This document shows positions 9,767-18,861 of a stretch of DNA of 64,000 nucleotides, piece by piece. The notes below the pieces were generated by a model. The model searched no databases. It was not told the origin of the DNA and saw only the letters and a list, made by a program, of their open reading frames with translations. The stretch's first letter is position 1. The number at the start of each line of letters is the position of its first letter. Made by a program: the position numbers and the translations under genes. This DNA is from Pseudoalteromonas lipolytica (GTDB lineage: Bacteria > Pseudomonadota > Gammaproteobacteria > Enterobacterales > Alteromonadaceae). The stretch spans positions 4,787 to 68,786 of the forward strand of contig NZ_LJTC01000002.1 of the NCBI RefSeq assembly GCF_001306915.1, given 5' to 3'.

Positions 9767-12463
9767 TTATTCTGAAGGTGGGTTATCACCCGTTTCTTCA
9801 GTATTGGTATCGACTACTTCAACGGCCTCGCCTTCGATGGCTTCTAGCTCATCAACTTCGATTTCTTCGATACGTTGTAAACCAACTACTTGCTCTTCGT
9901 CAATAGTTCGTATCAAAATAACGCCTTGAGTATTACGACCAACCGTAGAAACCTCGTTTACACGGGTACGTACTAAGGTACCGCGATTCGAGATAATCAT
10001 GATTTCGTCGTTATCGTCAACTTGTACTGCACCAACCACAGCGCCATTACGTTCGCTTACTTTGATTGATACAACACCTTGTGTTGCACGGCTCTTCGAT
10101 GGGTAGTCTTCAAGTGCTGTACGCTTACCGTAACCGTTTTCTGTCACAGTTAGGATTGCGCCATCTGACTTAGGTACGATTAACGACACAACGCGTTGGT
10201 CGTCAGCCATCTTAATACCACGAACACCTGTTGCTGTACGACCCATTGGACGTACACCTTTGAAGCGGATTTCTGGGTTACCGTTTTCGTCTAGAACTGG
10301 GTTACCGTTTTCATCAACAACTGCTGACTCTTCTGCTTCTTTAAAGCGAACAACTTTACCAGCATCAGTGAATAGCATGATTTCATTCGTGCCATCAGTG
10401 ATATCAACACCAATTAGGCTATCGCCTTCATTTAGGTTAACTGCGATGATACCGCTCGCACGTTGACGGCTGTATGCTGTAAGTGGTGTTTTCTTAACTG
10501 TACCAAACGCAGTTGCCATGAAGATGTATTTATCTTCTTCGTACTCACGTACTGGTAAGATAGCAGTAATACGCTCATCAGCTTCAAGAGGTAATAAGTT
10601 AACAATTGGCTTACCACGCGCTGCACGGCTTGCTAATGGTAACTGATATACTTTCAACCAGTATAAGCGACCTGCTGTTGAGAAACATAAGATTGTATCG
10701 TGGGTATTTGCAACTAATAGACGTTCGATGAAGTCTTCATCTTTCATCTTCGTTGCTGACTTACCTTTACCACCACGACGCTGTGCTTCGTAATCCGATA
10801 ATGGTTGATACTTAACGTAACCTTCGTGAGAAAGCGTTACAACAACGTCTTCTTCATTGATTAGGTCTTCAAGGCTAATATCGTGAGCTGCTGCACTGAT
10901 TTCAGTACGACGTTCGTCACCATATTGCTCTTTAATTTCTACTAGCTCGTCGCGGATAACTTCCATTAAACGCTCTGGGCTTGAAAGAATGTGTAAAAGC
11001 TCAGCAATTAGATCAAGAAGTGTTTGATACTCGTCTAAGATCTTCTCATGCTCAAGACCTGTTAGTTTGTGTAAACGTAAGTCTAGAATTGCTTGTGCTT
11101 GTTGCTCAGATAAATAGTACTGACCGTCACGGATACCTAAATCAGCCGCTAACCAATCAGGACGTGCTACGTTATCTTCACCTGCTTTTTCAAGCATTGC
11201 TTTAACAGTGCCTAATTCCCAAGAACGCGCTGTTAGTGCCGCTTTTGCTTCTGCTGGTGTTGGTGACTTACGAATAAGCTCGATAATTGGGTCGATATTC
11301 GCAAGTGCAATCGCTAAGCCTTCAAGCGTGTGAGCACGGTCACGGGCTTTACGTAAATCGAATACAGTACGACGTGTAACAACTTCACGACGGTGTACGA
11401 TAAACGCTTCAAGCATTTCTTTTAAGTTGAAACACTTAGGTTGGTTGTTATCAAGTGCAACCATGTTCATACCAAACACAGTTTGTAACTGAGTTTGTGC
11501 ATATAGGTTGTTTAAGATTACTTCACCAACATCACCACGTTTGATTTCGATAACGATACGCATACCGTCTTTATCTGATTCATCACGTAGTGCACTAATA
11601 CCTTCGATCTTCTTATCTTTAACAAGCTCTGCGATCTTTTCGATTAGGCGTGCTTTGTTAACTTGATAAGGAATTTCGTGAACGATGATTGTTTCACGAC
11701 CGGTTTTTTCGTCAACTTCGATTTCAGCACGAGCGCGGATATATACTTTACCACGACCGGTTAAGTACGCTTGCTCAATGCCTTTTTTACCATTGATAAT
11801 CGCCGCAGTCGGGAAATCCGGACCTGGGATATATTCAATAAGGTCAGCAATTGACATATTAGGGTTTTGAATAAGCGCTAAACAACCATTGATAACTTCT
11901 GTTAAGTTATGAGGTGGAATGTTCGTCGCCATACCAACCGCGATACCCGAAGAACCATTTACTAATAAGTTAGGTACTTTTGTAGGTAATACATCAGGAA
12001 TTTGCTCAGTACCATCATAGTTCGGTACGTAATCAACCGTTTCTTTTTCTAAATCAGCTAATAATTCATGTGACATTTTCGCCATACGGACTTCCGTATA
12101 ACGCATTGCTGCCGCAGAGTCACCGTCAACAGAACCAAAGTTACCTTGGCCGTCAACAAGCATGTAGCGTAATGAGAAAGGCTGCGCCATACGAACGATG
12201 GTGTCATATACCGCGCTGTCGCCATGTGGGTGGTACTTACCGATTACATCACCAACAACACGTGCTGATTTCTTGTAAGGTTTATTCCAATCATTATTGA
12301 GTTCGTTCATTGCAAATAAAACGCGGCGGTGAACTGGCTTTAAGCCGTCACGTACGTCTGGCAATGCACGTCCTACGATTACACTCATCGCGTAATCAAG
12401 GTAGGAGTTTTTTAATTCATCTTCAATATTGACTGGCAGAATTTCATTGGCGAGATCAGTCAT
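9767..12463 (-). CDS. gyrA: DNA gyrase subunit A
   Basis: This 898-residue subunit of type II topoisomerase introduces negative supercoils together with GyrB. The first 125 residues align with E. coli GyrA without gaps, so Ser83 and Asp87 in [12 protein letters not shown] are the quinolone-sensitive residues and the catalytic Tyr122 lies in [10 protein letters not shown]. The C-terminal beta-pinwheel contains the GyrA box QRRGGKGKS (about residues 560-570), needed for DNA wrapping, and ends in an acidic tail. It is divergent from ubiG, an arrangement also seen in enteric bacteria. Confidence 0.99.
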   Translation of the reverse strand: MTDLANEILPVNIEDELKNSYLDYAMSVIVGRALPDVRDGLKPVHRRVLFAMNELNNDWNKPYKKSARVVGDVIGKYHPHGDSAVYDTIVRMAQPFSLRYMLVDGQGNFGSVDGDSAAAMRYTEVRMAKMSHELLADLEKETVDYVPNYDGTEQIPDVLPTKVPNLLVNGSSGIAVGMATNIPPHNLTEVINGCLALIQNPNMSIADLIEYIPGPDFPTAAIINGKKGIEQAYLTGRGKVYIRARAEIEVDEKTGRETIIVHEIPYQVNKARLIEKIAELVKDKKIEGISALRDESDKDGMRIVIEIKRGDVGEVILNNLYAQTQLQTVFGMNMVALDNNQPKCFNLKEMLEAFIVHRREVVTRRTVFDLRKARDRAHTLEGLAIALANIDPIIELIRKSPTPAEAKAALTARSWELGTVKAMLEKAGEDNVARPDWLAADLGIRDGQYYLSEQQAQAILDLRLHKLTGLEHEKILDEYQTLLDLIAELLHILSSPERLMEVIRDELVEIKEQYGDERRTEISAAAHDISLEDLINEEDVVVTLSHEGYVKYQPLSDYEAQRRGGKGKSATKMKDEDFIERLLVANTHDTILCFSTAGRLYWLKVYQLPLASRAARGKPIVNLLPLEADERITAILPVREYEEDKYIFMATAFGTVKKTPLTAYSRQRASGIIAVNLNEGDSLIGVDITDGTNEIMLFTDAGKVVRFKEAEESAVVDENGNPVLDENGNPEIRFKGVRPMGRTATGVRGIKMADDQRVVSLIVPKSDGAILTVTENGYGKRTALEDYPSKSRATQGVVSIKVSERNGAVVGAVQVDDNDEIMIISNRGTLVRTRVNEVSTVGRNTQGVILIRTIDEEQVVGLQRIEEIEVDELEAIEGEAVEVVDTNTEETGDNPPSE

Positions 12464-12639
12464 TTGATTTCACATTCCTTCAGTATTGACTCATTAAGAG
12501 GCAAACCGCCGTCTTAAGAGCTTTAGTTATTATTTCCAGACCATGCTAACACAATTTATTTAGATTTACAGGCGCTAAATCTTTGCGATTTATTAATTTC
12601 CCCCTATATAATGGCCTCAGATTAACGAGGAAGTTTTTT

Positions 12640-13350
12640 ATGACCGAGCATCAAAATGTAGATAATGCAGAAATTGCAAAGTTTGAAGCCATCGCAGAAC
12701 GTTGGTGGGACCGCGACGGGGAGTTCAAACCCCTTCATGAAATAAATCCTCTACGTTTGGATTTTGTCGCTGATAAAGTAGGCGGCTTATTTGATAAGGA
12801 AACCTTAGATGTTGGCTGTGGTGGCGGCATCTTAAGTGAAAGTATGGCACGTATGGGCGCTAAAGTAACCGGTATCGATATGGGCCAAGAGCCACTTACC
12901 GTTGCTAAGTTACATAGTTTAGAAACAGGCGTACCTGTTGATTATATAAAAGTACCTGCAGAGCAATTCGCTGCTGAGCACCCTGCTCGCTTTGATGTAG
13001 TGACTTGTATGGAAATGCTTGAGCATGTTCCAGACCCTGCTTCTATTATTCGTGCTGTAGCAGACCTTGCTAAACCGGGCGCTGATGTGTTCTTTTCAAC
13101 ATTAAATAAAACACCAAAAGCCTACTTGTTTGCTATTGTCGGTGCTGAAAAGCTTTTAAAAATGGTGCCTGAAGGTACGCATGACCATAAAAAGTTTATC
13201 AAACCTGCGCAGCTTATTGCATGGGCAGAAGAAGCAGGATTAAAAGTACGCGCCAGTACCGGCCTTCACTATAACCCGTTTTCTAAGCAGTACAGCTTAA
13301 ATGATGATGTAAGTGTTAATTACATCCTGCACTTTGAGAAACTAGCCTAA
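12640..13350 (+). CDS. ubiG: Ubiquinone biosynthesis O-methyltransferase
   Basis: This 236-residue class I SAM-dependent methyltransferase carries out both O-methylations in ubiquinone synthesis. It begins [20 protein letters not shown], typical of UbiG, and has SAM motif [14 protein letters not shown] plus [13 protein letters not shown] chose ATG 12640 over an in-frame ATG 57 bases upstream because AACGAGGAAG sits just before it and because family members start here. Its stop codon overlaps the start of the following phosphatase (TAATG), which indicates translational coupling. Confidence 0.97.
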   Translation: MTEHQNVDNAEIAKFEAIAERWWDRDGEFKPLHEINPLRLDFVADKVGGLFDKETLDVGCGGGILSESMARMGAKVTGIDMGQEPLTVAKLHSLETGVPVDYIKVPAEQFAAEHPARFDVVTCMEMLEHVPDPASIIRAVADLAKPGADVFFSTLNKTPKAYLFAIVGAEKLLKMVPEGTHDHKKFIKPAQLIAWAEEAGLKVRASTGLHYNPFSKQYSLNDDVSVNYILHFEKLA

Positions 13351-14024
13351 TGAGTGGTGTGCAAACACCCTCTATCGATTTTGATGCGTTTATCTTTGAT
13401 TTAGATGGCACACTACTCGATACCGCGGATGACTTAGGTGGTGCATTAAACCGCGTGTTAGCAGACGCCAATGTGGCGCCTGTTGCTGAGCATGTTTATC
13501 GCCCTGTTGCGTCTAACGGTGCAAATGCATTATTAGAAGTAGGGTTTGGGGATAAATGGCCCGAACTTGAACAACTCGCCTTGCGCCAGCAGCTTCTTGA
13601 CTATTACGCCGAAGATATTGCTGTGCACAGTAAATGCTTCAACGGCATCGAACAGCTTTTAATTGCACTTGAGCAAAACAATATTAAGTGGGGCATTATG
13701 ACTAATAAGCCCGGCTTTTTAACTGAGCCCTTAGTGCAAGCTATTCCCTCTTTGCGTGATGCAAAGGCAGTTGTGAGTGGCGATACATTAGCTGTGTCAA
13801 AACCATCACCGGATCCACTATTACACACTGCTGAGATCTTAGATGTTGATCCAAGCCGTTGTTTATATATCGGTGATGCTGAACGTGATATTCAAGCAGC
13901 AAAAGCAGCCAACATGTATAGCGCAACAGCGTTATGGGGTTATATACCCAGTGTAGACGCTGCACTTAGCTGGCAAGCGGATTTCAATTGGCAAACGCCG
14001 ATTGATGGTTTCAACCATATATAG
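13350..14024 (+). CDS. HAD-IA phosphatase, phosphoglycolate phosphatase family, MupP-like
   Basis: This 224-residue haloacid dehalogenase-type phosphatase has motif I FDLDGTLLDT, the threonine-lysine stretch GIMTNKPGFL, lysine in SKPSPDPL and motif III YIGDAERDIQAAKAANM. The family includes Gph (2-phosphoglycolate phosphatase) and MupP (MurNAc-6-phosphate phosphatase of the Pseudomonas cell-wall recycling route). Coupling to ubiG and the wording around TNKP and DPSRCLYIGD resemble MupP, which lies next to ubiG in Pseudomonas; this is from memory and unproven. Annotation pipelines would probably name it Gph. The phosphatase activity is well supported, the substrate is not. Confidence 0.85.
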   Translation: MSGVQTPSIDFDAFIFDLDGTLLDTADDLGGALNRVLADANVAPVAEHVYRPVASNGANALLEVGFGDKWPELEQLALRQQLLDYYAEDIAVHSKCFNGIEQLLIALEQNNIKWGIMTNKPGFLTEPLVQAIPSLRDAKAVVSGDTLAVSKPSPDPLLHTAEILDVDPSRCLYIGDAERDIQAAKAANMYSATALWGYIPSVDAALSWQADFNWQTPIDGFNHI

Positions 14025-14207
14025 TGTTATTTGATAACTGAAACACCATATGTTGTGATTTGATTTACTTTTGAGCATTCATTGATGATAAAAAAATCAG
14101 TCAAAATTTATTTTTCAAAACGGTAAATTTTCTGGATCTTTTGTTGATTTCTACAAATTTCGTCGTCTATGAATGTTCAAAGGTTAATGGTTACTAACAC
14201 AATGCGC

Positions 14208-14227
14208 TTATCCAATAGTTATCCACA
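14208..14227 (+). promoter_or_regulatory. DnaA boxes upstream of nrdA
   Basis: TTATCCACA at 14219-14227 is an exact consensus DnaA box. TTATCCAAT at 14208-14216, exactly 11 bases (about one helical turn) upstream, matches seven of nine positions. In E. coli, DnaA binding upstream of nrdAB links ribonucleotide reductase expression to replication, so the same role is likely here. Confidence 0.65.
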
Positions 14228-14264
14228 AATTGGGGCAATTCTATCCCTTGCAAAACAACTCAGA

Positions 14265-14311
14265 CCACACTATCTTGTGATCTGCAATTTAAACAACACC
14301 AGATATTGTGG
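14265..14311 (+). promoter_or_regulatory. Pair of NrdR-type boxes
   Basis: CCACACTATCTTGTGA (14265-14280) and ACACCAGATATTGTGG (14296-14311) both resemble the 16-base NrdR box (ACACTATATCTTGTGT-like). Their matching TTGTG ends are exactly 31 bases apart, three helical turns, the usual spacing of NrdR box pairs. The first box overlaps the candidate -10 element, consistent with repression. Confidence 0.8.
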
Positions 14312-14416
14312 CTAAATGTTATTCAATTAGTTTATCTTGGTGTTGAATAATAATAATTACATTAAAGAATACCTTTGTCTTACAACTAAAATTTCCCAAG
14401 GAATACAGGCAAAACT

Positions 14417-16702
14417 ATGAACCAACAGCTATCTGTAAGCAAACGTGACGGCCGTAAAGAGTCACTTGATCTAGATAAGATCCATCGCGTGATCGCTTGG
14501 GCCGCAGAAGGTCTAGAGAATGTGTCTGTCTCACAAGTTGAATTAAAATCACACATTCAATTTTATGACGGCATTCGTACCGATGACATTCATGAAACAA
14601 TCATCAAAGCTGCAGCTGATCAGATCTCTAAAGATACGCCTGATTACCAATACCTAGCTGCTCGCTTAGCTGTATTCCATTTACGTAAAAAAGCGTACGG
14701 TCAATTTGAGCCGCCACGCTTATACGATCACATCACCAAATTAGTTGAAGACAAGCGTTATGATCAGCACCTACTTGTTGATTATACCGAGCAAGAAATT
14801 GACGAGTTAGACGCTTACATCGATCACAACCGTGACTTAAACTTCAGCTACGCTGCTGTAAAGCAACTTGAAGGTAAGTATTTAGTTCAAAACCGTGTTA
14901 CTGGTGAAATCTACGAAAGTGCACAGTTTTTATATATCTTAGTGGCTGCAAGCTTATTCTCTGATTATCCAAAAGAGACACGCCTTGATTACATCAAGCG
15001 TTTTTATGATGCAGTATCTACATTCAAAATTTCATTACCGACACCTATCATGGCAGGTGTACGTACCCCTACACGTCAGTTCAGCTCATGTGTACTTATT
15101 GAATGTGGTGATAGCCTAGATTCTATTAATGCAACATCGTCTGCGATTGTTAAATATGTTTCGCAACGTGCAGGTATTGGTATTAATGCCGGTCGCATCC
15201 GTGCCCTTGGTAGCCCTATTCGTAACGGCGAAGCGTACCATACAGGTTGTATTCCGTTTTATAAGCACTTCCAAACAGCAGTTAAGAGCTGTTCACAAGG
15301 TGGTGTTCGTGGCGGCGCAGCAACGCTGTTCTACCCACTTTGGCACTTAGAAGTTGAAAACCTACTTGTTCTTAAGAACAACCGTGGTGTTGATGATAAC
15401 CGTGTTCGTCACCTTGACTACGGTGTGCAGTTCAACAAATTAATGTATAGCCGTTTAATCAAAGACGATTACATCACATTATTTAGCCCATCAGATGTAC
15501 CGGGTCTATACGATGCATTCTTTGAAGATCAAGCGAAGTTTGATGAGCTATACATCAAATACGAGCAAGACGAGTCAATTCGTAAAAAACGTATTAAGGC
15601 GATTGAGTTATTCTCAATGTTTGCACAAGAGCGTGCCAGCACAGGTCGTATCTACTTACAAAACGTTGACCACTGTAATACGCACAGCCCATTCATCTCG
15701 ACTGTGGCACCAATTCGTCAATCTAACTTATGTTTAGAAATTGCATTACCAACTAAGCCACTTAGCAATGTAATGGATGAAGAAGGTGAAATTGCACTTT
15801 GTACGCTGTCGGCGTTTAACTTAGGTGCAATTGAGTCACTTGACGAATTAGAAGAGCTTGCTGAACTTGCAGTACGTGCTCTTGATAACTTACTTGATTT
15901 CCAAGACTACCCTGTTCCTGCAGCTAAAAACGCAACTATGGGTCGTCGTACGCTAGGTATTGGCGTTATTAACTACGCGTACTACTTAGCGAAAAATGGT
16001 AAGCGTTACTCAGATGGCAGCGCAAACGCACTAACTCACAAGACATTTGAAGCAATTCAATATTACCTAATGAAAGCATCAAATGAGTTAGCGAAAGAAC
16101 GTGGTGCGTGTCCTAAATTTAACGAGACAACGTATTCTCAAGGCATTATGCCAACAGATACTTACAAACGTGACCTAGATCAGTTCTGTGATGAGCCTCT
16201 TCACTTAGATTGGGATTCATTACGCGAGAGCATTAAAGAGCACGGTATGCGTAACTCAACGCTATCTGCCCTTATGCCTTCAGAGACATCATCGCAAATC
16301 TCTAACGCGACAAATGGTATCGAGCCACCACGTGGTCATATCAGCGTTAAAGCAAGTAAAGATGGTATCTTAAAGCAAGTAGTGCCAGATTATGAGAATC
16401 TGAAAGATAACTACGAGCTACTGTGGGATATTCCTTCAAACGATGGTTACCTACAACTGGTTGGTATTATGCAAAAATTCGTTGACCAAACGATCTCTGC
16501 AAACACTAACTATGATCCATCTAAGTACGAAGGCGGTAAAGTACCTATGAAGGTGCTATTAAAAGACCTACTGACTGCGTATAAACTTGGTGTTAAAACC
16601 CTGTACTATCACAACACACGTGATGGTGCATCAGACTCTCAAGATGAGTTAACACCAGAGGTAGAAGATGACGGTTGTGCAGGCGGCGCTTGTAAAATCT
16701 AA
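14417..16702 (+). CDS. nrdA: Ribonucleoside-diphosphate reductase alpha subunit, class Ia
   Basis: This 761-residue catalytic subunit reduces ribonucleotides to deoxyribonucleotides. An N-terminal ATP-cone (about residues 5-95, starting SVSKRDGRKESLDLDKIHRV) suggests dATP feedback inhibition. Active-site motifs include the cysteine in RQFSSCVLIECGDS, NLCLEIALPT and PSETSSQISNATNGIEPP; the C-terminal redox cysteine pair is in CAGGACKI. Length matches E. coli NrdA (761). It heads nrdA-nrdB-yfaE behind DnaA and NrdR boxes. Confidence 0.99.
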   Translation: MNQQLSVSKRDGRKESLDLDKIHRVIAWAAEGLENVSVSQVELKSHIQFYDGIRTDDIHETIIKAAADQISKDTPDYQYLAARLAVFHLRKKAYGQFEPPRLYDHITKLVEDKRYDQHLLVDYTEQEIDELDAYIDHNRDLNFSYAAVKQLEGKYLVQNRVTGEIYESAQFLYILVAASLFSDYPKETRLDYIKRFYDAVSTFKISLPTPIMAGVRTPTRQFSSCVLIECGDSLDSINATSSAIVKYVSQRAGIGINAGRIRALGSPIRNGEAYHTGCIPFYKHFQTAVKSCSQGGVRGGAATLFYPLWHLEVENLLVLKNNRGVDDNRVRHLDYGVQFNKLMYSRLIKDDYITLFSPSDVPGLYDAFFEDQAKFDELYIKYEQDESIRKKRIKAIELFSMFAQERASTGRIYLQNVDHCNTHSPFISTVAPIRQSNLCLEIALPTKPLSNVMDEEGEIALCTLSAFNLGAIESLDELEELAELAVRALDNLLDFQDYPVPAAKNATMGRRTLGIGVINYAYYLAKNGKRYSDGSANALTHKTFEAIQYYLMKASNELAKERGACPKFNETTYSQGIMPTDTYKRDLDQFCDEPLHLDWDSLRESIKEHGMRNSTLSALMPSETSSQISNATNGIEPPRGHISVKASKDGILKQVVPDYENLKDNYELLWDIPSNDGYLQLVGIMQKFVDQTISANTNYDPSKYEGGKVPMKVLLKDLLTAYKLGVKTLYYHNTRDGASDSQDELTPEVEDDGCAGGACKI

Positions 16703-16721
16703 TTAAATTAATAACATAACA

Positions 16722-16745
16722 AAAGCGGGCTCATTAGCCCGCTTT
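16722..16745 (+). terminator. Hairpin between nrdA and nrdB
   Basis: AAAGCGGGCT (16722-16731) pairs with AGCCCGCTTT (16736-16745). The following T run is short (TTTGTCCT), so this is more likely an intercistronic attenuator or processing hairpin adjusting the NrdA:NrdB ratio than a complete stop. Confidence 0.55.
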
Positions 16746-16772
16746 GTCCTGACTGTTTTTTGAGAAATCACT

Positions 16773-17903
16773 ATGTCATATACAACTTTTAGCCGAAATC
16801 ATAATAACCAATTACAAGAACCGATGTTTTTCGGCCAAACGGTAAACGTGTCACGTTACGACCAACAAAAGTACCCTATCTTCGAAAAGCTAATCGAAAA
16901 GCAACTTTCGTTCTTTTGGCGTCCTGAAGAAGTTGATGTAAGTAAAGACCGTCTTGACTTCCAAGCGTTACCAGAACACGAAAAGCACATATTTTTAAGT
17001 AACTTAAAATATCAAACGCTTCTTGATAGTGTACAAGGCCGTTCACCTAACGTTGCGTTATTACCTATTGTGTCTATTCCTGAGTTAGAAACTTGGATTG
17101 AAACATGGGCGTTCAGTGAAACCATTCACAGCCGTTCATACACGCACATTATTCGTAACGTTACGCAATCTCCTGAACTTATCTTTGACGATATCGTAAG
17201 CAACGAGAAAATCAGTGAGCGTGCTGATGCGGTAACTAAGTACTACGATGATTTAATTAACATGATTTCTGTTTACAACCTATATGGTGAAGGTAAACAT
17301 GTGATCAACGGTGAAGAAGTTAAAGTCAGTTTATTTGACCTTAAAAAGCAACTTTACCTAGCAATGATGTCGGTTAACATCTTAGAAGCGATTCGTTTCT
17401 ATGTAAGCTTTGCTTGTTCATTTGCTTTCGCTGAGCGTGAATTAATGGAAGGTAACGCAAAAATCATCAAGCTAATCGCCCGTGATGAAGCGTTACACTT
17501 ATCTGGCACACAGCACATCTTGAACATTATGCAAGAAGGTAAAGACGACCCAGAAATGGCAATCGTTGCAGCACAATGTCGTGAAGAAGCAATTCAGATG
17601 TTTGTTGAAGCAGCAGAACAAGAAAAAGATTGGGCAGAATACCTGTTCAAGGATGGTTCTATGATTGGTCTTAACAAAGATATCTTATGCCAATACGTTG
17701 AATACATAACTAATGCACGTATGACTGCGGTAGGCCTACCAGCACAGTTCGAAAGTAAGAGTAACCCTATTCCGTGGATCAACTCTTGGTTAGTATCTGA
17801 CAACGTTCAAGTTGCTCCACAAGAAGCTGAAATCAGCTCTTACCTTGTTGGTCAAATTGACTCTCAAGTTGATGCATCTGACTTTGGTGATTTCGACCTG
17901 TAA
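16773..17903 (+). CDS. nrdB: Ribonucleoside-diphosphate reductase beta subunit, class Ia
   Basis: This 376-residue ferritin-like protein carries the diiron-tyrosyl radical cofactor. Family motifs include the iron-ligand helices around [12 protein letters not shown] and [15 protein letters not shown], and the start [12 protein letters not shown] is typical. It forms the active enzyme with NrdA, 70 bases upstream. Its stop overlaps the yfaE start (TAATG), so the cofactor-maintenance ferredoxin is translated with it. Confidence 0.99.
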   Translation: MSYTTFSRNHNNQLQEPMFFGQTVNVSRYDQQKYPIFEKLIEKQLSFFWRPEEVDVSKDRLDFQALPEHEKHIFLSNLKYQTLLDSVQGRSPNVALLPIVSIPELETWIETWAFSETIHSRSYTHIIRNVTQSPELIFDDIVSNEKISERADAVTKYYDDLINMISVYNLYGEGKHVINGEEVKVSLFDLKKQLYLAMMSVNILEAIRFYVSFACSFAFAERELMEGNAKIIKLIARDEALHLSGTQHILNIMQEGKDDPEMAIVAAQCREEAIQMFVEAAEQEKDWAEYLFKDGSMIGLNKDILCQYVEYITNARMTAVGLPAQFESKSNPIPWINSWLVSDNVQVAPQEAEISSYLVGQIDSQVDASDFGDFDL

Positions 17904-18175
17904 TGAGCTCAAACACCACTGCAGAGGTTATCCTTGCAGGAACAGACAGCCAGAATCTTGAATTTGATTCTGGCTGTTCATCTCTCCTTGAATGCCTAGA
18001 ACAACACAAAATAGATGTCCCCTACCAATGCCGTGAAGGTTATTGTGGCGCATGCCGTGCAAAATTAGTCGAAGGTGATGTGAGCTACAATCAAGAGCCG
18101 CTTGCTTTTGTTAGAACTGGTGAAGTATTGCTGTGTTGTAGTAAACCCAATGGCAAGGTAAAAATTGAGCTTTAA
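17903..18175 (+). CDS. yfaE: 2Fe-2S ferredoxin for NrdB cofactor maintenance
   Basis: This 90-residue plant-type ferredoxin has cluster ligands visible as CREGYCGACRAKL and a distal cysteine in LLCCSKP. In E. coli, YfaE supplies electrons for assembly and repair of the diiron-tyrosyl cofactor of NrdB; overlap with the nrdB stop codon supports the same role. It converges with the yaeQ-type gene, their stop codons overlapping by four bases. Confidence 0.95.
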   Translation: MSSNTTAEVILAGTDSQNLEFDSGCSSLLECLEQHKIDVPYQCREGYCGACRAKLVEGDVSYNQEPLAFVRTGEVLLCCSKPNGKVKIEL

Positions 18176-18699
18176 TGCCAAATAAGCTTACTCGTTTGGT
18201 AGAAATTTTCTTTATCTGACACACTCACCATTTGCTGATCAATCGTAACATCCCACTGCAGATTTTTAGTTAGATGACTCGCTAATTCCTCAATAAAGCT
18301 GTTATCAAACGCAATTAAATGACCATTATTAATAAGTTCCAACTGGTGTTCATTTTCTTTAAGCCAGTCGTTGTTTAAGGTTGTCACGACCCACAGTTCA
18401 TCAACCCGCTTCGCGATTTTATTAAGCTGCACAATATCCGGTTGGTCAACAGCAAGCCATGTTTGATAGTGGTCATCAAGCGCTTTTATTGACACATCCG
18501 GTTCAGCATGACTGAACCTTGCATTCAATATGGCTGTTTCGTTGTGTGAAAATAAGCAATAACTTAAAAGCTTGAGTACAAAGTGTTGATAGCTTTCACG
18601 ACGGTCACAAGCAGTGGTAAACACCTCTTTGTGATTACGATGCTCTCTTAAATCAGCAATAGTAAAATTTGCTTTGAATACCCTATTTTTATCAGACAT
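18172..18699 (-). CDS. YaeQ family protein
   Basis: The 175-residue protein resembles the YaeQ family: N-terminal FKANFTIADLREHRNH, a middle region ARFSHAEPDVSIKALDDHYQTWLAVDQPD, and WVVTTLNNDW. The family has a restriction-endonuclease-like fold but no settled function; an early report linked YaeQ to transcription antitermination. It diverges somewhat from enteric YaeQ in the conserved acidic stretch. It stands alone on the minus strand, convergent with yfaE and divergent from the zinc-type TonB receptor. Confidence 0.75.
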   Translation of the reverse strand: MSDKNRVFKANFTIADLREHRNHKEVFTTACDRRESYQHFVLKLLSYCLFSHNETAILNARFSHAEPDVSIKALDDHYQTWLAVDQPDIVQLNKIAKRVDELWVVTTLNNDWLKENEHQLELINNGHLIAFDNSFIEELASHLTKNLQWDVTIDQQMVSVSDKENFYQTSKLIWH

Positions 18700-18780
18700 A
18701 AGATTCAGCCATCTCAGTGTAACAGTCTAAGTATAGTGTATGGTGATAAAATCGCGACTTAGGGTTAAGGTATAGGTAAA

Positions 18781-18793
18781 GTTATAGTATAAC
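18781..18793 (+). promoter_or_regulatory. Zur-like box 1 upstream of the TonB receptor
   Basis: GTTATAGTATAAC is a perfect odd-centred palindrome matching the core of the gammaproteobacterial Zur box (GTTATANTATAAC). Its centre is 37 bases upstream of the centre of a second, longer box and just upstream of the candidate -35 element. Confidence 0.75.
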
Positions 18794-18797
18794 GTTA

Positions 18798-18832
18798 TTG
18801 CGATTAATATTTTCAGCGTTATAATATAACGC
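18798..18832 (+). promoter_or_regulatory. Promoter with overlapping Zur-like box 2
   Basis: GCGTTATAATATAACGC (18816-18832) is a perfect 17-base palindrome around the Zur core. It contains a consensus -10 TATAAT (18820-18825), 16 bases after TTGCGA (18798-18803). A zinc-loaded repressor bound here would block RNA polymerase, so expression in zinc starvation is expected. Confidence 0.8.
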
Positions 18833-18861
18833 AACACTCAACAACAAACTTAGAAGTAGTA

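Larger units (their letters stand above)
14025..14416 (+). promoter_or_regulatory. nrdA upstream regulatory region (392 bases, no gene)
   Basis: This gap holds no credible gene. Its left half is AT-rich without clear structure. Its right half contains DnaA boxes, a candidate promoter (TTGCAA 14248-14253, 17-base spacer, TATCTT 14271-14276) and two NrdR-type boxes listed separately. A promoter reading rightward into nrdA, about 140 bases upstream of its ATG, fits. Confidence 0.6.

Noticed and set aside
9767..12463. Quinolone-resistance mutations in gyrA
   Set aside because: Codons 83 and 87 encode Ser and Asp, the sensitive-type residues.
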